From NCBI GenBank assembly GCA_001179505.1, contig CDMY01000360.1, positions 1-64,000 on the forward strand: a stretch of DNA of 64,000 bases, read 5' to 3'. Position numbers and translations under genes: made by a program. The notes below the pieces were generated by a model. It ran no database searches. It had not been told where the DNA came from and was given only the letters and a program-made list of their open reading frames with translations. Within the stretch, counting starts at the first letter, position 1, and the number at the start of each line of letters is the position of its first letter. The stretch is from Vitrella brassicaformis (Eukaryota; Sar; Vitrellaceae). Positions 1 through 11,277 of this stretch are shown in pieces.

Positions 1-113
1 TGGCTCAGCTCGCGGCCGTGGCATGTGGCGCGGGGATGGGCCAGCAGAGCTAGCAGCAGGAAGGGCAGCAGCAGAGGGACACGGGAGGGAGTCACCAACC
101 GACACACCATCAT
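1..113 (-). CDS. Secreted protein, 5' end only (inverted copy of the 18193 gene)
   Basis: This is the first ~38 codons of a minus-strand gene that leaves the window on the left. The start codon is at 111-113, with a second ATG directly after it. The peptide begins MMVCRLVTPSRVPLLLLPF and is a clear signal peptide: a Leu-rich core, then small residues before RATCHGREL. It is almost identical to the start of the plus-strand gene at 18193 (Leu to Pro at residue 9), and the similarity continues into the upstream DNA. It is therefore one of two inverted paralogous 5' ends. Whether the rest of the gene is intact cannot be seen. Confidence 0.7.
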   Translation of the reverse strand, partial: MMVCRLVTPSRVPLLLPFLLLALLAHPRATCHGRELS

Positions 114-209
114 CGATGGATGAACGGATCGATGGATGAATGGATGATGCTCGCGCGTGTGCGTGTGTGTGTTTTGGTCGGTCGCAAGACAATCAATCAA
201 TCGATCATG
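1..209. repeat. Left arm of an 18-kb-spaced inverted duplication
   Basis: Positions 1-209 are nearly the reverse complement of 18101-18305. The match covers the signal-peptide exon and about 95 bp of upstream DNA. It ends at the shared gatcatg, with only a few substitutions and one 4-bp difference in an (AATC) run. The arm probably continues past the left window edge. Confidence 0.85.
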
Positions 210-1142
210 TCTCAGCTTGTGTAATATGTATGTATGTATTGTATGTGTGTGTACACGTACGTGATGATTGCTCGTTTGTGTCCAATACCATTACTTTAGT
301 CACACACGGCATGCACATGATCATGAGTCAGTCACTCGATCACGCTCATATGATCACGTAGACCATGCAATTCACCACATGCAATTCATCGTCAAAAGCC
401 AGGCAGCCCAGCCCACGTGGCACACAAGGCTGGCTGGCTGGCTGCCAGTGGCTCGTTGGCAATTAAGACACGTGCGACTCACTCACTCACTCCTTTCTGC
501 AGGGAGATCACAGGCAGCCATCGATGTGCCTGTCTGTCGCATCAACGCATCATGGCCATGATGTGTGGATGCGATAAGCGCGGATGAAGGGAGACAGACA
601 GACAGACAGAGAAAGAAATAAAGAAAGAAAGAAAGAACGAGAGAGGCTGTCATTCCGTAGTAGGTAGCTGACTGCACAGAAGGAGAGGCGAGATGGTAGA
701 CATTCAAACCTCTGTTGAAAGCCAGGTGCCCTGCCCATCCGTGGCAGATCCATGTACGCGTTAGGATGTGTCTAGCTAGATTAAAACCCCCCTCTACACT
801 ATATATACGCAATACGCAGCGCAGCGCCCATCCCCTGCTGGATGTACGCTACGCAGCCCACTCACCCCTGCCGTTCACTGTACAACCAAAAAAGCAGATT
901 GGTTGGCATGGCGTGGGTGGCTGTCTGACCGACCTGCCCATCGAGTGACATGTGCCATGTGGATGGGCATGGTGTGGCCTCAAGAAACGCAGCTGGCTGC
1001 ATGACCGACTGACTGACTGACTGACTGCATGCATCATTCATTCAGGTATGGCGGGCGAAAAAGTCCTTCAAATGAGCGTATGTGTGGGTGGGGGTGGGGG
1101 TGGGGGGAATGCATACACCTATTGTATATGGTCGGCTGTGTG
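210..1142. other. Intergenic, no gene seen
   Basis: The stretch contains simple repeats, including (GACA)n near 595-612, (GAAA)n near 615-640 and (GACT)n near 1005-1025, plus a G-rich run near 1085-1110. No ORF has protein-like composition or an exon pattern. Confidence 0.6.
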
Positions 1143-3698
1143 CTATCTGGCGACGATGTCCATGAGCCACAGGTCCATTGCCTCCACACCTGCTCGAATC
1201 TGCTCCTGCTGCCAGATGCGAGCAGTCTGATAAACACACAAACGATACAACAAGACAGGCAGGCAGAGGGGGTCGCACAGCTGTCTGTCTGTCCATGTGT
1301 TTGGCGAGTCACACACTCACCTTGAATGGAAATTGGTAGCCATACGCCCCCCACTGCACACGACACAACCAGCAGCAAGACCCGGGTGCACGTGAACGTT
1401 CGCCACAAGGCTGTGCTGTCTGTGCGTACCTGGTAGTGGTCCCCATCGTCAATGTATACCTCGGTGAGATGGCCGTCCGGCACGCGCGTCCTCATCGACT
1501 GCTCGATGCGCGCATGACACCTCTCCTGCACAATACACACACAAACACGCATACATGAGCAAGACATAGAGACGAGCCGACACCCCCCCTCCCTTGTGTA
1601 GTGGGTGGTGTGGCTGTTGCCCCTCACCGGATCATCAGGCTCATCATACCGAGAAAAATCTGAAATTCAAGCACGACAAGCCGTTAATGCATGACATGGA
1701 TCCCCATCCATCCACCCACCCACCCACCACGTGTGCCGACAAGTTCCATGAATTCCATCTGTGCGGCGCCGGTGTCGCCGCGGGCCGCCATCAGTGTGAA
1801 GTTGCTGAACCCAAACACACCCGCCATGATGATGCCGCCACGCACATACGGCGGCTGGCTTCTGACGGTGTTGCGGGCCGTGTTGGCTTCGCAAAAGTCA
1901 CCGACACCCACACCACCGGCCGAATGGCTGCACACGAGCAGACAATGAATGGGTGAGGGGATGGATGATGCACGTCTGACCTACCCAATGGCGAACCAAT
2001 CATCAACACTGCAGACAGACAAGAGACAAGAAGGGTAATACATACATACGATCACCATCTCATCTCCTGACTGAGTGACTGTCCTTACATGTGTCCCAGC
2101 TGTTCCAGCACCCTGTTGCCCGTCTCGACGGCATTGAGCGGACTCAGTAGGATGGGCGCATACGGACACACCATGAAGTAGCCCTTACGCGCAAGCTGCC
2201 TGCAGACCACAACACAGCACAACACAGCACAAGAGAACACCACACCACACGCCATGAATGGATGCAGACAGAAAGGGGACGCCTTTGTGTCTGACCTTAG
2301 CAGTATGGCATATGCTTCAGGTGGCACGTGTCGCCCCACAAACATGATCATGCCAGCCTTGTAGGGCGTGGCCCCCTCGTAGACCCACCACAGGTTCTCC
2401 TCGTCGAAGCGCGCACTCACAGTGTCATTCTGAGTGAGCGTCGAGTTCTCGTCCAGCCACTCCAGACCCTCCGCCGTCACCTCCTTGTAATACAGACTGC
2501 ACACCCACCCCGACCACACACACACATACAAAGGTGCGGACCTGCCTGCAGGCACAGATTTCCTTACGTACCCGAAGACGGTCGCTGAGAGGCCGGCGCG
2601 CCATTCCTTCGGTTCGGGGCAGTAGAGGATGCAAGAGGGCCGGGGCGGCTCTGTCTCTTTGTCGTACTCGGGGTCGCTCCTGAGGACCTCCTTGGGCAGC
2701 TGGTGGGGGAACCCGTCGTACCTCGACGGCTCCTCTACAAGGAACATGTCGTCCACGCCGCCCGTCTCCACTGCCAGGATGTTGTGGTAAAAGGACGTCG
2801 TGTAGTTGCCCAGGATCAGCACATCCACCAGCGGATCGCGCGTCTTGAGTCGCGAGTTGGGCGCGTACTCATCCGTGTGGTTCTTGCTCGTGTCGCACGG
2901 GTACTCGTGCCAGCTGAAGTCGTCATGCGTCACATTCGGGAGAGTCGCGACCAGCGCTTCAATGGGCAGTTTGTCAAGGTGTGCTGCGATGACATCGGGT
3001 GGGAAGACCACGTCACTCTCTCCGCCGAGCAGCTGGACCAGCATGTTCTTGTCCTTGAGGTTGGCCGTCGCGTCAGGGATGCCACCCACGATCGATATGG
3101 CCTTGACGCGGGGGTAGAAGGTCTCGGCAAAGACCGAGGCCGCCTTGGCGCCTTCGCCAAACCCAATCAAACCCCATTTCTCAAGCTCGAATTTGCCCAG
3201 CAGCTGCAGGACCAGTGAGGTGCATGCCTGGCATGGCCTCAACTGCTCGACGTCGAAGTCCTCGGTGGCCATGCAGGGGGTGCACGGCGGCAGCACCACT
3301 ATCACGGGATGATCCAGGAGCCCTCCCCGTATCTCCACGCCGCGAGCAGTCAGCCGATGGGCCAGCGGCGCGTACGCACGGGCATCATATCCAATGTCGG
3401 GGAAGATGACCACTCCTGCGCGAATGACGTTGGGGAAGCCCTCCGGTATGATGCCTTCGAAGATGTAGGCGCCGAGGTCCTGCGTCACCTCCACGGTCTC
3501 ACTGGAGTTGAGGAAGAGCTCCACTGCCTCGATGGGTCGGCACTTTGGCATCGTGGCGACCTCCGGCAGCTGTCTGTCGGGTGCCTGCCGTGGGACTCGC
3601 AGTGCGGTGTCTTGTGAGGCAGCTTTGGCCTCGTGGCCCTGGCCCTGGTGCAGGGTCACCATCATGAAGAACAGTAGCGGCCGCAGCGAATGGCGCAT
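1143..3698 (-). CDS. Secreted tandem alpha/beta-hydrolase (chlorophyllase/dienelactone-hydrolase-like)
   Basis: The ATG at 3696-3698 opens a signal peptide (MRHSLRPLLFFMMVTLHQGQ). Two alpha/beta-hydrolase-like halves follow. The first (about residues 60-330) has the strand pattern, VVIFPDIGYDARAY and an elbow reading GFGEG, without a nucleophilic Ser. The second begins AGMIMFVGRHVPPEAYA and has a canonical elbow GHSAGG, created by splicing across an intron near 1927-1990, then a candidate His in DDGDHYQWGAYGYQF. At least six introns separate the C-terminal exons; the last encodes ARIWQQEQIRAGVEAMDLWL and stops at 1143-1145. Several N-glycosylation sequons fit secretion. The substrate is unknown. 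The fold is fairly sure, the exact exon joins less so. Confidence 0.7.
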
Positions 3699-4452
3699 AG
3701 GATACCCCTCCCAGGCCTCCCTCCCTCCTCGCCTGGCGTCAACACCTGCAAGACACACGAGGGGTCACTCTGCAGAAAGAGAGTCATGTGCTGACCTTGG
3801 CGCTTCCTGCCGCCGCCGCCTCCATTTGAACCGTCGTGTGTCTTCCAGCTCCCAATGAAAGGACATATGGATGACGCCAGCTCCCGTTGAAAGGACAGAG
3901 AACGTTGCCTGGGGTTTTCCCCACTGTGTCAACAGCAACGGGTTCCCCCTTGCAGCGCTTTCGTCGTCGTGGCCAAAGACGTTTCTTTATTTCTGTCACC
4001 AACGGCAAGAAAGCTCCGATTTTTTCACCTCTGCTGATCCCTCGAGTGACAACTTCAAGTGGCGGGGCTGTGAGCAAGGGGATCCTCAGAGGACACGTAC
4101 GGCTTCTCTCCGTGATGAACACTGGCTGGGGAAGAACGGGATGGAGCCACAGCCAGTAGGCAGCCCGGATGGACGCGGCAGCCACAGCGGGGGTGGAAAT
4201 CAGTCAAACAAATGCATTGCAAAGGTGATGCGCCTACTTGTGAGTCCGTCACCTGTCGCTGTACAAATCAACCAAAGAGCAACGAAATATACAGACACCT
4301 GTCTGCCTGCCTGCCTGCCTCTGCTGCCTATTTGCCGTCCATCCATCTATCCATCAGCTATGTACACTCACTAAGCCACTTGCTCAGCCAGCCGCCATAC
4401 ACCACTGACTGACTGACATCATCAGCTTGAAAGGATGCAATCACTAGCTCAC
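3699..4452. other. Spacer between two minus-strand genes
   Basis: This holds the upstream region of the hydrolase gene and the downstream region of DDI1. A possible minus-strand 5' exon-like ORF (about 3797-4185) ends at a GT donor near 3797, with an acceptor near 3747. Its protein has no recognisable features, and the signal peptide at 3698 makes the shorter start more likely. Tandem (CTGC)n lies at 4302-4325. Confidence 0.5.
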
Positions 4453-6051
4453 TCACACCCTGCCCGCCAACACCCCGTGTGCGCGCAGCGGCAATTCGCT
4501 TTCGGTCAGGAATGGCACGACTGTGTTGGCGACACACATGACCTGAAGAAGGGAAAAAGGGCAGAAACGCGTGTGTGAATCTGGGGTCTCTCTCTCCCCC
4601 TCTGTGTGCGTGTGTGTGTACGTGGTTCTTAAAATCCAGAGAACACTCGTGTTTCAGCAGCATGTCCAGCCCGAAGATCAAGTCGATCTCCGCGTCACGC
4701 ATCACCGTGAACGAGCAGAGCTGAACGCACACACACCCACATCCACATATGGCATATGTAAAAGGGAGAGAGAGGAGGGGAATCAGCAACGCCCACTAAT
4801 ATGGATGCGACGCTCACCAGTGTGATGCCGCCCACTTCTAGTTCGGCGAGGTGGATCCTCCCGACGATGGGAGCTGAACCGACACCAATAGCCACACCTG
4901 TCGGGACAGCCACACACACACACACGGCAGGTCGTTGCTTTGTCTCTGCATCTGGTGCCTCATGCGAAAGTCACCCTGAAACCTCCGGTCGATCAGCTCG
5001 TCCAGGCCAGCCTTCCGGGCCGCCCTCTCGCTCAGGATGGTCATCTGCGCACCTGGGGAGCAGCACAGAGAGCGCATACAGCAAGCTTCAATGTGTCTTG
5101 TGTCTTTGTTGGGCCCATCTCTTCCCCCCGGCACCTGTGTCGACGAAGGCGCTCATTTCAGCACCGTTGACCTTGACGTTTATGTAAAGCATGACCACCC
5201 GCGCAAATGCCTCAGGCGTCAGCTCCATCGCCATCTGCAACCAACCACCACTCAAACACAGTCACGAACGAAGAGTGAATGTGGCATTCCCACTTCATGG
5301 ATTTTGTGGCCTTGCCTCGTAATTGCGGTCGATGTTTCGGAGTTGTGTCATCTCCCGCAGTCGCCTCTGGACCTCGGCCTGCGTCGACGGCGCATATATG
5401 TGTGGACCGCCGCTCGACCTGGAGGAGGGTGAGCCGCCCTGTGCGGCCAGGGCAGCCGCTTCTGGACTGATGCCTGCCACACAGGACAGCACACGAGGAC
5501 AACGACATCATGGGGCCGACATCGATCAGATCGGTCACCGCCCTTCCCTGCCTTCCCCCTCTCTCATCATCCACCACTCACCCGTTTCTGCGGCCACTTG
5601 CTGCATGAGTTCTTCAGGCGACACGCCGGCTTTGAGGAAGTCACGGAGGTTCTCCTGCCATGAGTCGCGCCGCGTGAAGCCTCTCGTACGCGACGATGAG
5701 GTTGAGCCCTGCCGCTGCATGCTGCTGCTGGCGGCTGGTGCTGCAGGAGCATTGGCGTCGCGGCACACCTCCAAGAGACAGTTGTCAGCCACCGAGGTCT
5801 CGTGAATGTGCTTCGATGGGTCGAGAACCTCCTTTGCCAACCTCAGCTTGAAGAGGTCCGGCTGGATGGAGAACTCTGATGATAAGATACAGTCAGGAGA
5901 AGGACGGCTCGGTTGCCCCTATGTTCCCTTGAGCGTGTGTTTGCGTAGTACCTGCTGCAGCTAAGATGAACAGATCATCCACCTTGTCTGATGGCTCCAC
6001 AAAAGCCTCCATGACCTGCCCGCTGTGCTCGTCATAGATGTTGACGCGCAT
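4453..6051 (-). CDS. DDI1: DDI1-like ubiquitin-receptor aspartyl protease
   Basis: An N-terminal ubiquitin-like domain begins [13 protein letters not shown] and continues in later exons through [20 protein letters not shown] linker with a helical segment ([20 protein letters not shown]) follows. The retropepsin-like domain has the catalytic motif as [13 protein letters not shown] (active Asp in DTGA), then [37 protein letters not shown] and [17 protein letters not shown]. The last exon encodes [18 protein letters not shown] and stops at 4453-4455. No C-terminal UBA is present. In DDI1 proteins this protease acts on, or shuttles, heavily ubiquitinated substrates to the proteasome. Its start lies 185 bp from the divergent FHA gene, so the two may share a promoter. 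Confidence 0.85.
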
Positions 6052-6236
6052 CTTGGGGCAAACACGGATCTCGCTCTCCGTCCTTCCGAGCTCGCATTCA
6101 AGGGATCGCCAGATCTGCTGCAGCTCGTTCCAAAAACCGAGGAAGGTACCTACCGCACAAGAGAAGCCAGTATGTATGATCGTATTCATGAAAGCAAACA
6201 CACCTTCGTTGGCTCCTTTGGGTTGCGTTGCGGAGA

Positions 6237-6716
6237 ATGGATGCAGGAGGTGCAACCGATGGCCGCGACAGGTATGGCTTCTTCAAGCTGAGTGGATATG
6301 CGACGCTCCCGACAGCCGACGACAAGGAGAGGACCGACAAGTCCGTCCACATTGGGCACAAGCTCGATGTCCGTATAGGCAGGGAGTCTTCCAAGGCGCC
6401 CAGCGACGCAGATGGGAACTGCCAGTGGATCCTCTACCCGCCTGAGATGAAGAAACTCTCCCGCGCTGCCGCACGTATCCGGTGGCGGCCGCTGAAGAAG
6501 GTGGAGAATCTCAAGGGAGTGGCAGATGGTACGCCGATGGAGGGATCAGCGTGGGTCTTGGAGGCGACCTCGAGCAACGTGGTGGTCAACCGGCGCCTCT
6601 TGAACGAGAACGACAATGTGGTGCTCAAATCGCGGTCTGCTATCAGTCTGGGGCGGGGGGCAGTGCGGCTGTACTTCCTACTGCCGAGGGAAGGGTCTCA
6701 GAAGCCGCAGCAGTGA
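6237..6716 (+). CDS. Small FHA-domain protein
   Basis: A single-exon ORF of 159 residues starting at the ATG at 6237; the codon in frame 9 bp upstream is TTG. FHA-type features are in order: LDVRIGRES (Gly-Arg of the first phosphopeptide loop), KLSRAAARI (the Ser-x-x-x-x/Arg loop), WVLEATSSNVVVNRRLL (the Asn-bearing turn) and LKSRSAISLGRGAVRLYFLL (terminal strands). FHA domains bind phosphothreonine peptides, often in DNA-damage or transcription complexes; the partner here is unknown. The protein is essentially just the domain, with a short acidic/Asp-rich insert between the first strands. Confidence 0.75.
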   Translation: MDAGGATDGRDRYGFFKLSGYATLPTADDKERTDKSVHIGHKLDVRIGRESSKAPSDADGNCQWILYPPEMKKLSRAAARIRWRPLKKVENLKGVADGTPMEGSAWVLEATSSNVVVNRRLLNENDNVVLKSRSAISLGRGAVRLYFLLPREGSQKPQQ

Positions 6717-7090
6717 CTCAGTTGAGAGAGACGGCTGTTGTGTTGTGTGTGTGCGTTGGTTGGTTGGTTGAGAGTTGCTTAGATCCGCATCTCTGTGTAC
6801 AGCTATTTGTCTGTATCCCTCGCCCTGACTTTTGTTCCCCCTGACTTTTATTCGCTGCATGCCATGCACTCTTGATTGAAGGATCGTGCTCACACACTTG
6901 ACTGATCGCACAAAGGGTGTGGTGTGCATGAAGCGTCGACAAATAGATGGATGACACGACCAGGTCAGTGTCCAGACAGCAAGCATCAGACGCTCACAGG
7001 CTCTCTGAGAGCGCCCCTCCCCTCCCCTCCCCTCCCCTCAACACAGACAGACACGTGCACCGCACCCACCCGAGAGAAAATATATAGCGT
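6717..7090. other. Convergent spacer
   Basis: This lies between the ends of the FHA gene and the dynein-like gene. It holds a (CCCCT)n run at 7013-7040 and T/G-rich stretches suited to 3' UTRs. No gene is seen. Confidence 0.6.
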
Positions 7091-8761
7091 TTAGGCATCG
7101 AGTGCGCCCCTTGACTGTGATGCGGCGGCGCTCAGCTTTGAGCGGCTCGGTCCTGTGTGCAGCCTGGGCGCACTCTCTTGGTCATCGTCCATGTCGGCCG
7201 TCTTGTGTTGTATCTCTCGCAGCACCCTCTGCATGTCTCGCACCTCTTGCCGAAGGGAACTGTTCTCCTCCTTCAGCCGGTCATGGCGCGCCTGCAACTC
7301 ACGGACAGCCGCGCTGTCCTCGGCATTGCCAGATTGTTGGGCCGCCCGAGTCAGGCCGAGGAGAGTATACGTGAGAGCGCCGATCTTCTTCCTTTTCTCG
7401 ATGGGGAGTGCCCCCAGAATGCGTTTGAAGTCGTCGGCAATGGCGACCTCAGCGGCCACATTGTCGTGCACGTGTGGGATCGGTAGGGCGGCCAGGAGGG
7501 GCTTGAGGCTGGTGGATCGGTAGTGGCGGAACAGAGGGAAGAATGTCTCGATTTCGCCCTGCAGCTCACGCAGCTGGGTGGACACGGCGATCGACTCGGC
7601 CTCGCGGAAACGCAGCTGGTCCTCCAACTCTGACTGACGCTCCGAAAACTTGCTGCAGGCAGACAGACAGACAGACAGGCAAAGAGACAGGAGACATCAG
7701 TTTGGTGCTCTGTGTGTCTTCTGCCTGCCTGACCTTTCGAGTGTGGTGATGAGTTGCTGCATCTGTCTGGGGTGCTGTCTCCTCATGTCGATGAGCTCCT
7801 TGTGCGTGGCATCCAACTCTTCCTTGATGGTCTCTGTGCGGGCCTGGTGGTGGGCCACGGAGGCCTTGAGCTCACTGAGCACACGGTCGAACAGCTCCAC
7901 ATAGGTCCGCCATATCTTCTCCAACACCATGCCCCTCTCCAGACAGTGGTGCGTCACCTGCCGCACCAACTCATGCAGCCCGATAGACAAGATCGGCAGC
8001 AAGTTCTCCACAGCCTCAAAAAGGTCCTCCTTGCGACTCAGGCGCAGCGCATACTTCTCAATCGTCCCGCTCACCCACTGGTCCAGAAACACGGCGTCGG
8101 CACGGCTGGACGGCTTGCCAGAGGGAAAGACCACAGTGTGCCACTTCTGGTCAGTCTCACGATAGGTTGCTCCTCTGGATGGGAACAGAGAGGCCTCTGT
8201 GACGCGGTCGCCTTGGGGGATGAGAGAGGCGGGCAGCCGGGGCGTGAGGAAGTGGGGCCGCTCCTTCCGGTATGATATATCGCCTGTGGGTTGCCCCTTG
8301 GCCGCCGTGCCCTCCATCTCCTTTAGTATGGGCAGCTTCTGACTCGCCGCTGACGACGCAAATGTAGCGCTGGATAATGTGTGTAGGTGCTTCTCCAGCA
8401 GGTCGGCAGCAGCCGGCCGGCCCCTCGTGCTTCTCATGGTCGTTGCCTTCTTCGTGTCCGCTGCTGCTGGGGCCTGCGCCTTGCGGGCAGAGGCCTTTTT
8501 CGCTCTCGAAACATCGGATTCCCCTTGGCGATCGTTCTCAGGACTGCGACGCGTCGATTTCCGGCTTTGTTGTGCCGCATGTGGTCCCTTTGGTCCCTCG
8601 GTGGATGTGGCGGCTGTGGCGTCACGTCGAGGGCTGACTGGAGGTGAGCGTCTGGAGAGGGGCTGTGAGTCGACGGGCTCCGACGAATCCTCGACAAGGC
8701 TGATGTCTGCAAGCGTCCTGGTCTTACTCTCCATGTAGGCGATGTGTGCCGCGGAAGTCAT
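7091..8761 (-). CDS. Axonemal dynein light-chain (p28/DNALI1/AXDND1)-type coiled-coil protein
   Basis: The ATG at 8759-8761 (MTSAAHIAYMESKTRTLADI) is the first in frame; an upstream TTG is followed by a stop. The N-terminal ~190 residues are Ser/Pro/basic and disordered. The middle carries the family block: DAVFLDQWVSGTIEKYALRL, then IGLHELVRQVTHHCLERGMV, which parallels the conserved DELIRQVTxxCxERG segment of p28 light chains, followed by a long helix. One intron (about 7654-7736) joins ITTLE to SKFSERQSELEDQLRFREAE, and the second exon is a further coiled coil ending at TAA 7091-7093. The extra length (about 520 residues) fits AXDND1-like proteins better than DNALI1. It implies a flagellated stage. 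Confidence 0.6.
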
Positions 8762-8957
8762 ACTGCGGGGGGGGGTGAAGGAGCTCAGGGGGGGCCCACC
8801 AGTCTCCGGTCGACTCGAGGCTCGCGTCCTTCGTGCGGCAGAGGTCCTCGGCGGCCAGATCTCCACGAACTGCTGTCGGTTGAGCAAGATCTACACCGTC
8901 GTGCCTTCCTGATTCATCTCCATGTTCATCTCGTGACTGCAAGCATCGCTTTCCGCA

Positions 8958-9918
8958 ATGGCCGAGGAACCGTCTGCTGCTGTGGATGGTCTTGTCAGGG
9001 TTGTGGTAGGCAGGGACGGCAGTACAGAGGCTTTCAACGAGAAAAATGTGACCAAGGGCAAACACGCGCGAGCGCTCCATCCTCATACGCGCTGTTCTGT
9101 GTTTGTTCTATGGGTGGTTCTGTTGTGTGCGTTGCAGTCTTTGCTCAGAAGGCACAGCTCCTTCTTCGATGCGGCGCTGCGAGACCGTGATGACGTTGCA
9201 TTCACTGAAGGCGCCTCAGATACTTTAACTCTCTCCACCGTCCACCCGGAGACCTTCAGACACTTTCCTGTCCTCGCATCGATGGGGGATCTCCGCGACG
9301 AAACGCTTCTACGCAAGCATATTGCCATGCTAAGGGACCGGGACAACGCTCTGGAGGTCAGCCGAGTCGCACACACATGGCATACACACGCTTGTGGCTG
9401 TACGATGACTGTATGTGTTCGCTGACCAGGTGCCTGGTGAGCATTCCGACAGCAAGAGCGATGGCAGCGATGGCAGGAAGGATGGCCTGCTGTACTTGTT
9501 CGAGATGTGTGCCTTTTTGTCGATGGACAAGCACGTCGAGGCGATCCTCAGCGTGTTGTTGGAGCACACAGACCGCCTCCCTGTCAACACCGTGGCCTTC
9601 CTGCTCAGGCTCAAGCCAGATCTGCTCGACAGTCCGTTGTTCCCCAAGGCGGCCCTCGCCAGAGCTCTCAAAGAGAAGCTCAAGGACATGGAGGCCGACG
9701 CCAGGCGAGAGGCCATGCAGTCGCTGCCGTTCGCCTTCGTGATGGACATTATGGAGCTGTTTGTCAGCTCGTCCAACGAGCTCGATCAGGCGAACTCAGC
9801 TATGGGGAAGCAGGCAGCGGAGCTGAACAAGATACGGCTGAAGCAGGGGGCCCTCAGGCAGGCGGCGCAGAACAACTTGTGCCACACCTGTTCTCGGCAG
9901 GTCATGAAGTATGTGTAG
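8958..9918 (+). CDS. BTB/POZ-like protein
   Basis: Three exons fit cleanly in phase: 8958-9047, about 9138-9357 and 9429-9918. The N-terminal part, VRVVVGRDGSTEAFN joined to SLLRRHSSFFDAALR, then STVHPETFRHFPVLASM, resembles a BTB fold (the S-x-F-F/R-A-L and P-E-x-F elements). The last exon is helical (LLYLFEMCAFLSMDKHVEAI, LLEHTDRLPVNTVAFLLRL) and ends in a short coiled coil with a CHTC pair. BTB proteins are usually Cullin-3 adaptors or scaffolds. The match is by pattern only. Divergent from the dynein-like gene, about 196 bp apart. Confidence 0.5.
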
Positions 9919-10236
9919 CGAGAGGCATGTGTGTGTGGTGTGTGGTGGTGTGTGTGTGATTTATCGATCGCGTGTTGACGGCCAGCTGATGGACCCCTTT
10001 TATTCACGGATGTGTGTGGCCTCTTTGTGTATGGGAGACTGTGTCGTGTGGATTTGTTGAATCACTTCATCCTGTCCGTCACCCTCGATCGAGACAATCA
10101 AGATAGAAGAGGTGCTTCGATCGATTTCATCAAGTGAATCAATAAATGAATGAATGAATGAACATTTGTACGTACGACCATACAAAAGTCAGTCATTCAT
10201 CCGTTGACCAGAGACGCGCAGCAGCAGCTTGTCACA
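9919..10236. other. Intergenic, no gene seen
   Basis: T/G-rich downstream sequence of the BTB-like gene, with an (AATG)n run near 10141-10163, then the promoter region of the secreted gene at 10237. Confidence 0.6.
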
Positions 10237-11277
10237 ATGCATCACGTCGCAGCCATTGTGTTTGCTCTGGCCTGTCTGTTGTCGTGCGGCGACTGTATGT
10301 CGACGTCACTGTCCGTGTCTCAGTCGTCGCGACTCATCCCGGGCATACCTGGCCTCAGTACAGCATACACACACTGAGGCCCATTTTCATGTGTGTCTGT
10401 CTGCGTCTTTCTTCCAGAGATTCCCAACCCAATCAAGGACATCTTTGATGCCTTCTTCGGCCAGTCGACGGAGATGAAGAACGCCGCTCAGAGCTTCAAA
10501 CGCATCACCAACCAGCTGCCAACCCAGAGTCATGAGCGGCCGGTCTGCCTGGTGCATGTTTGTATCTATCGCTGTGTGTCTGTCTCTTGATTCAGGCGGC
10601 ATCGTTAAGGCCGTGCAGCAACTTTCCGAGTGAGCCACAAGACAAGACAAGACACAATACACCACACACAAGTGGCTCCTCTGTCTGTGTGATGGTTGAC
10701 CAATCGATCGGTGGGTCGATCAATCATTAGGACGAGGAAAAGCTCCAGGCCAACATCCAAAAAGAGGCGAGTCTACCACCCGTCACCAAGTGTGAGCTGC
10801 CGCACTACGCCAGAAACTACACTGAGAACTGCCCTGTAAGTAAGACTAAGCCATATCCATGTGTCTCCCTCCCTCCATCCCCGTTTCAATGCATGTTTGT
10901 GTGGCATTAAAGGTGCCGTTTGAGCAGTTGTCTTCCGGCGCATGCTTCGGGAAGAACTACCAGGGCAGCTGCGAAGCACTGTTCCACCCACAGCGATTTT
11001 CCACACAGGTGACACACGACAACGCACACACACAGTCAATCCATCGATGGCCTCCTTGCAAAATGCTTCCATGTGTTTGTGCGCGTAGGACAAGAAGGAC
11101 TGGGAATTTCGGTGCTGCACATACTGGCCAAAGCTAGTCGAGGAGCCGGCAGCTCGAGAAGCCAAGCTCGAGCAGCTCGAGAAGCCAAGCTCGAGATCAC
11201 GAAGCCGCTGGTCGAGCGGGAGAGGATGCCAACCGCACTCCGAGGGCCGAGTGGACCAGTCGATTTTCGAGGAATGA
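10237..11277 (+). CDS. Small secreted Cys-containing protein, possibly decaying
   Basis: The ATG at 10237 starts a signal peptide (MHHVAAIVFALACLLSCGDC). Likely exons encode IPNPIKDIFDAFFGQSTEM, GIVKAVQQLSE, a Cys exon CELPHYARNYTENCP, then VPFEQLSSGACFGKNYQGSC (exon from 10911), and finally DKKDWEFRCCTYWPKLVEEP (from 11090). The joint between the third and fourth exons does not keep phase with the obvious GT/AG sites, and a 23-bp tandem duplication at 11151-11196 shifts the reading frame of the last exon compared with the copy at 12968-13291. Function is unknown. It may be a functional gene with an unusual small exon or a recent pseudogene. Confidence 0.45.
11151..11196 (+). repeat. 23-bp tandem duplication in the last exon
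   Basis: The 23-base unit starting agctcgagaagccaag is present twice, at 11151-11173 and 11174-11196. The related inverted copy has the unit once. A 23-bp insertion changes the frame after EEPAAREAKLE. Confidence 0.9.

Noticed and set aside
3784-4185. Minus-strand ORF upstream of the alpha/beta-hydrolase as an extra N-terminal exon
   Set aside because: The translation lacks domain features, and the start at 3698 directly gives a good signal peptide.
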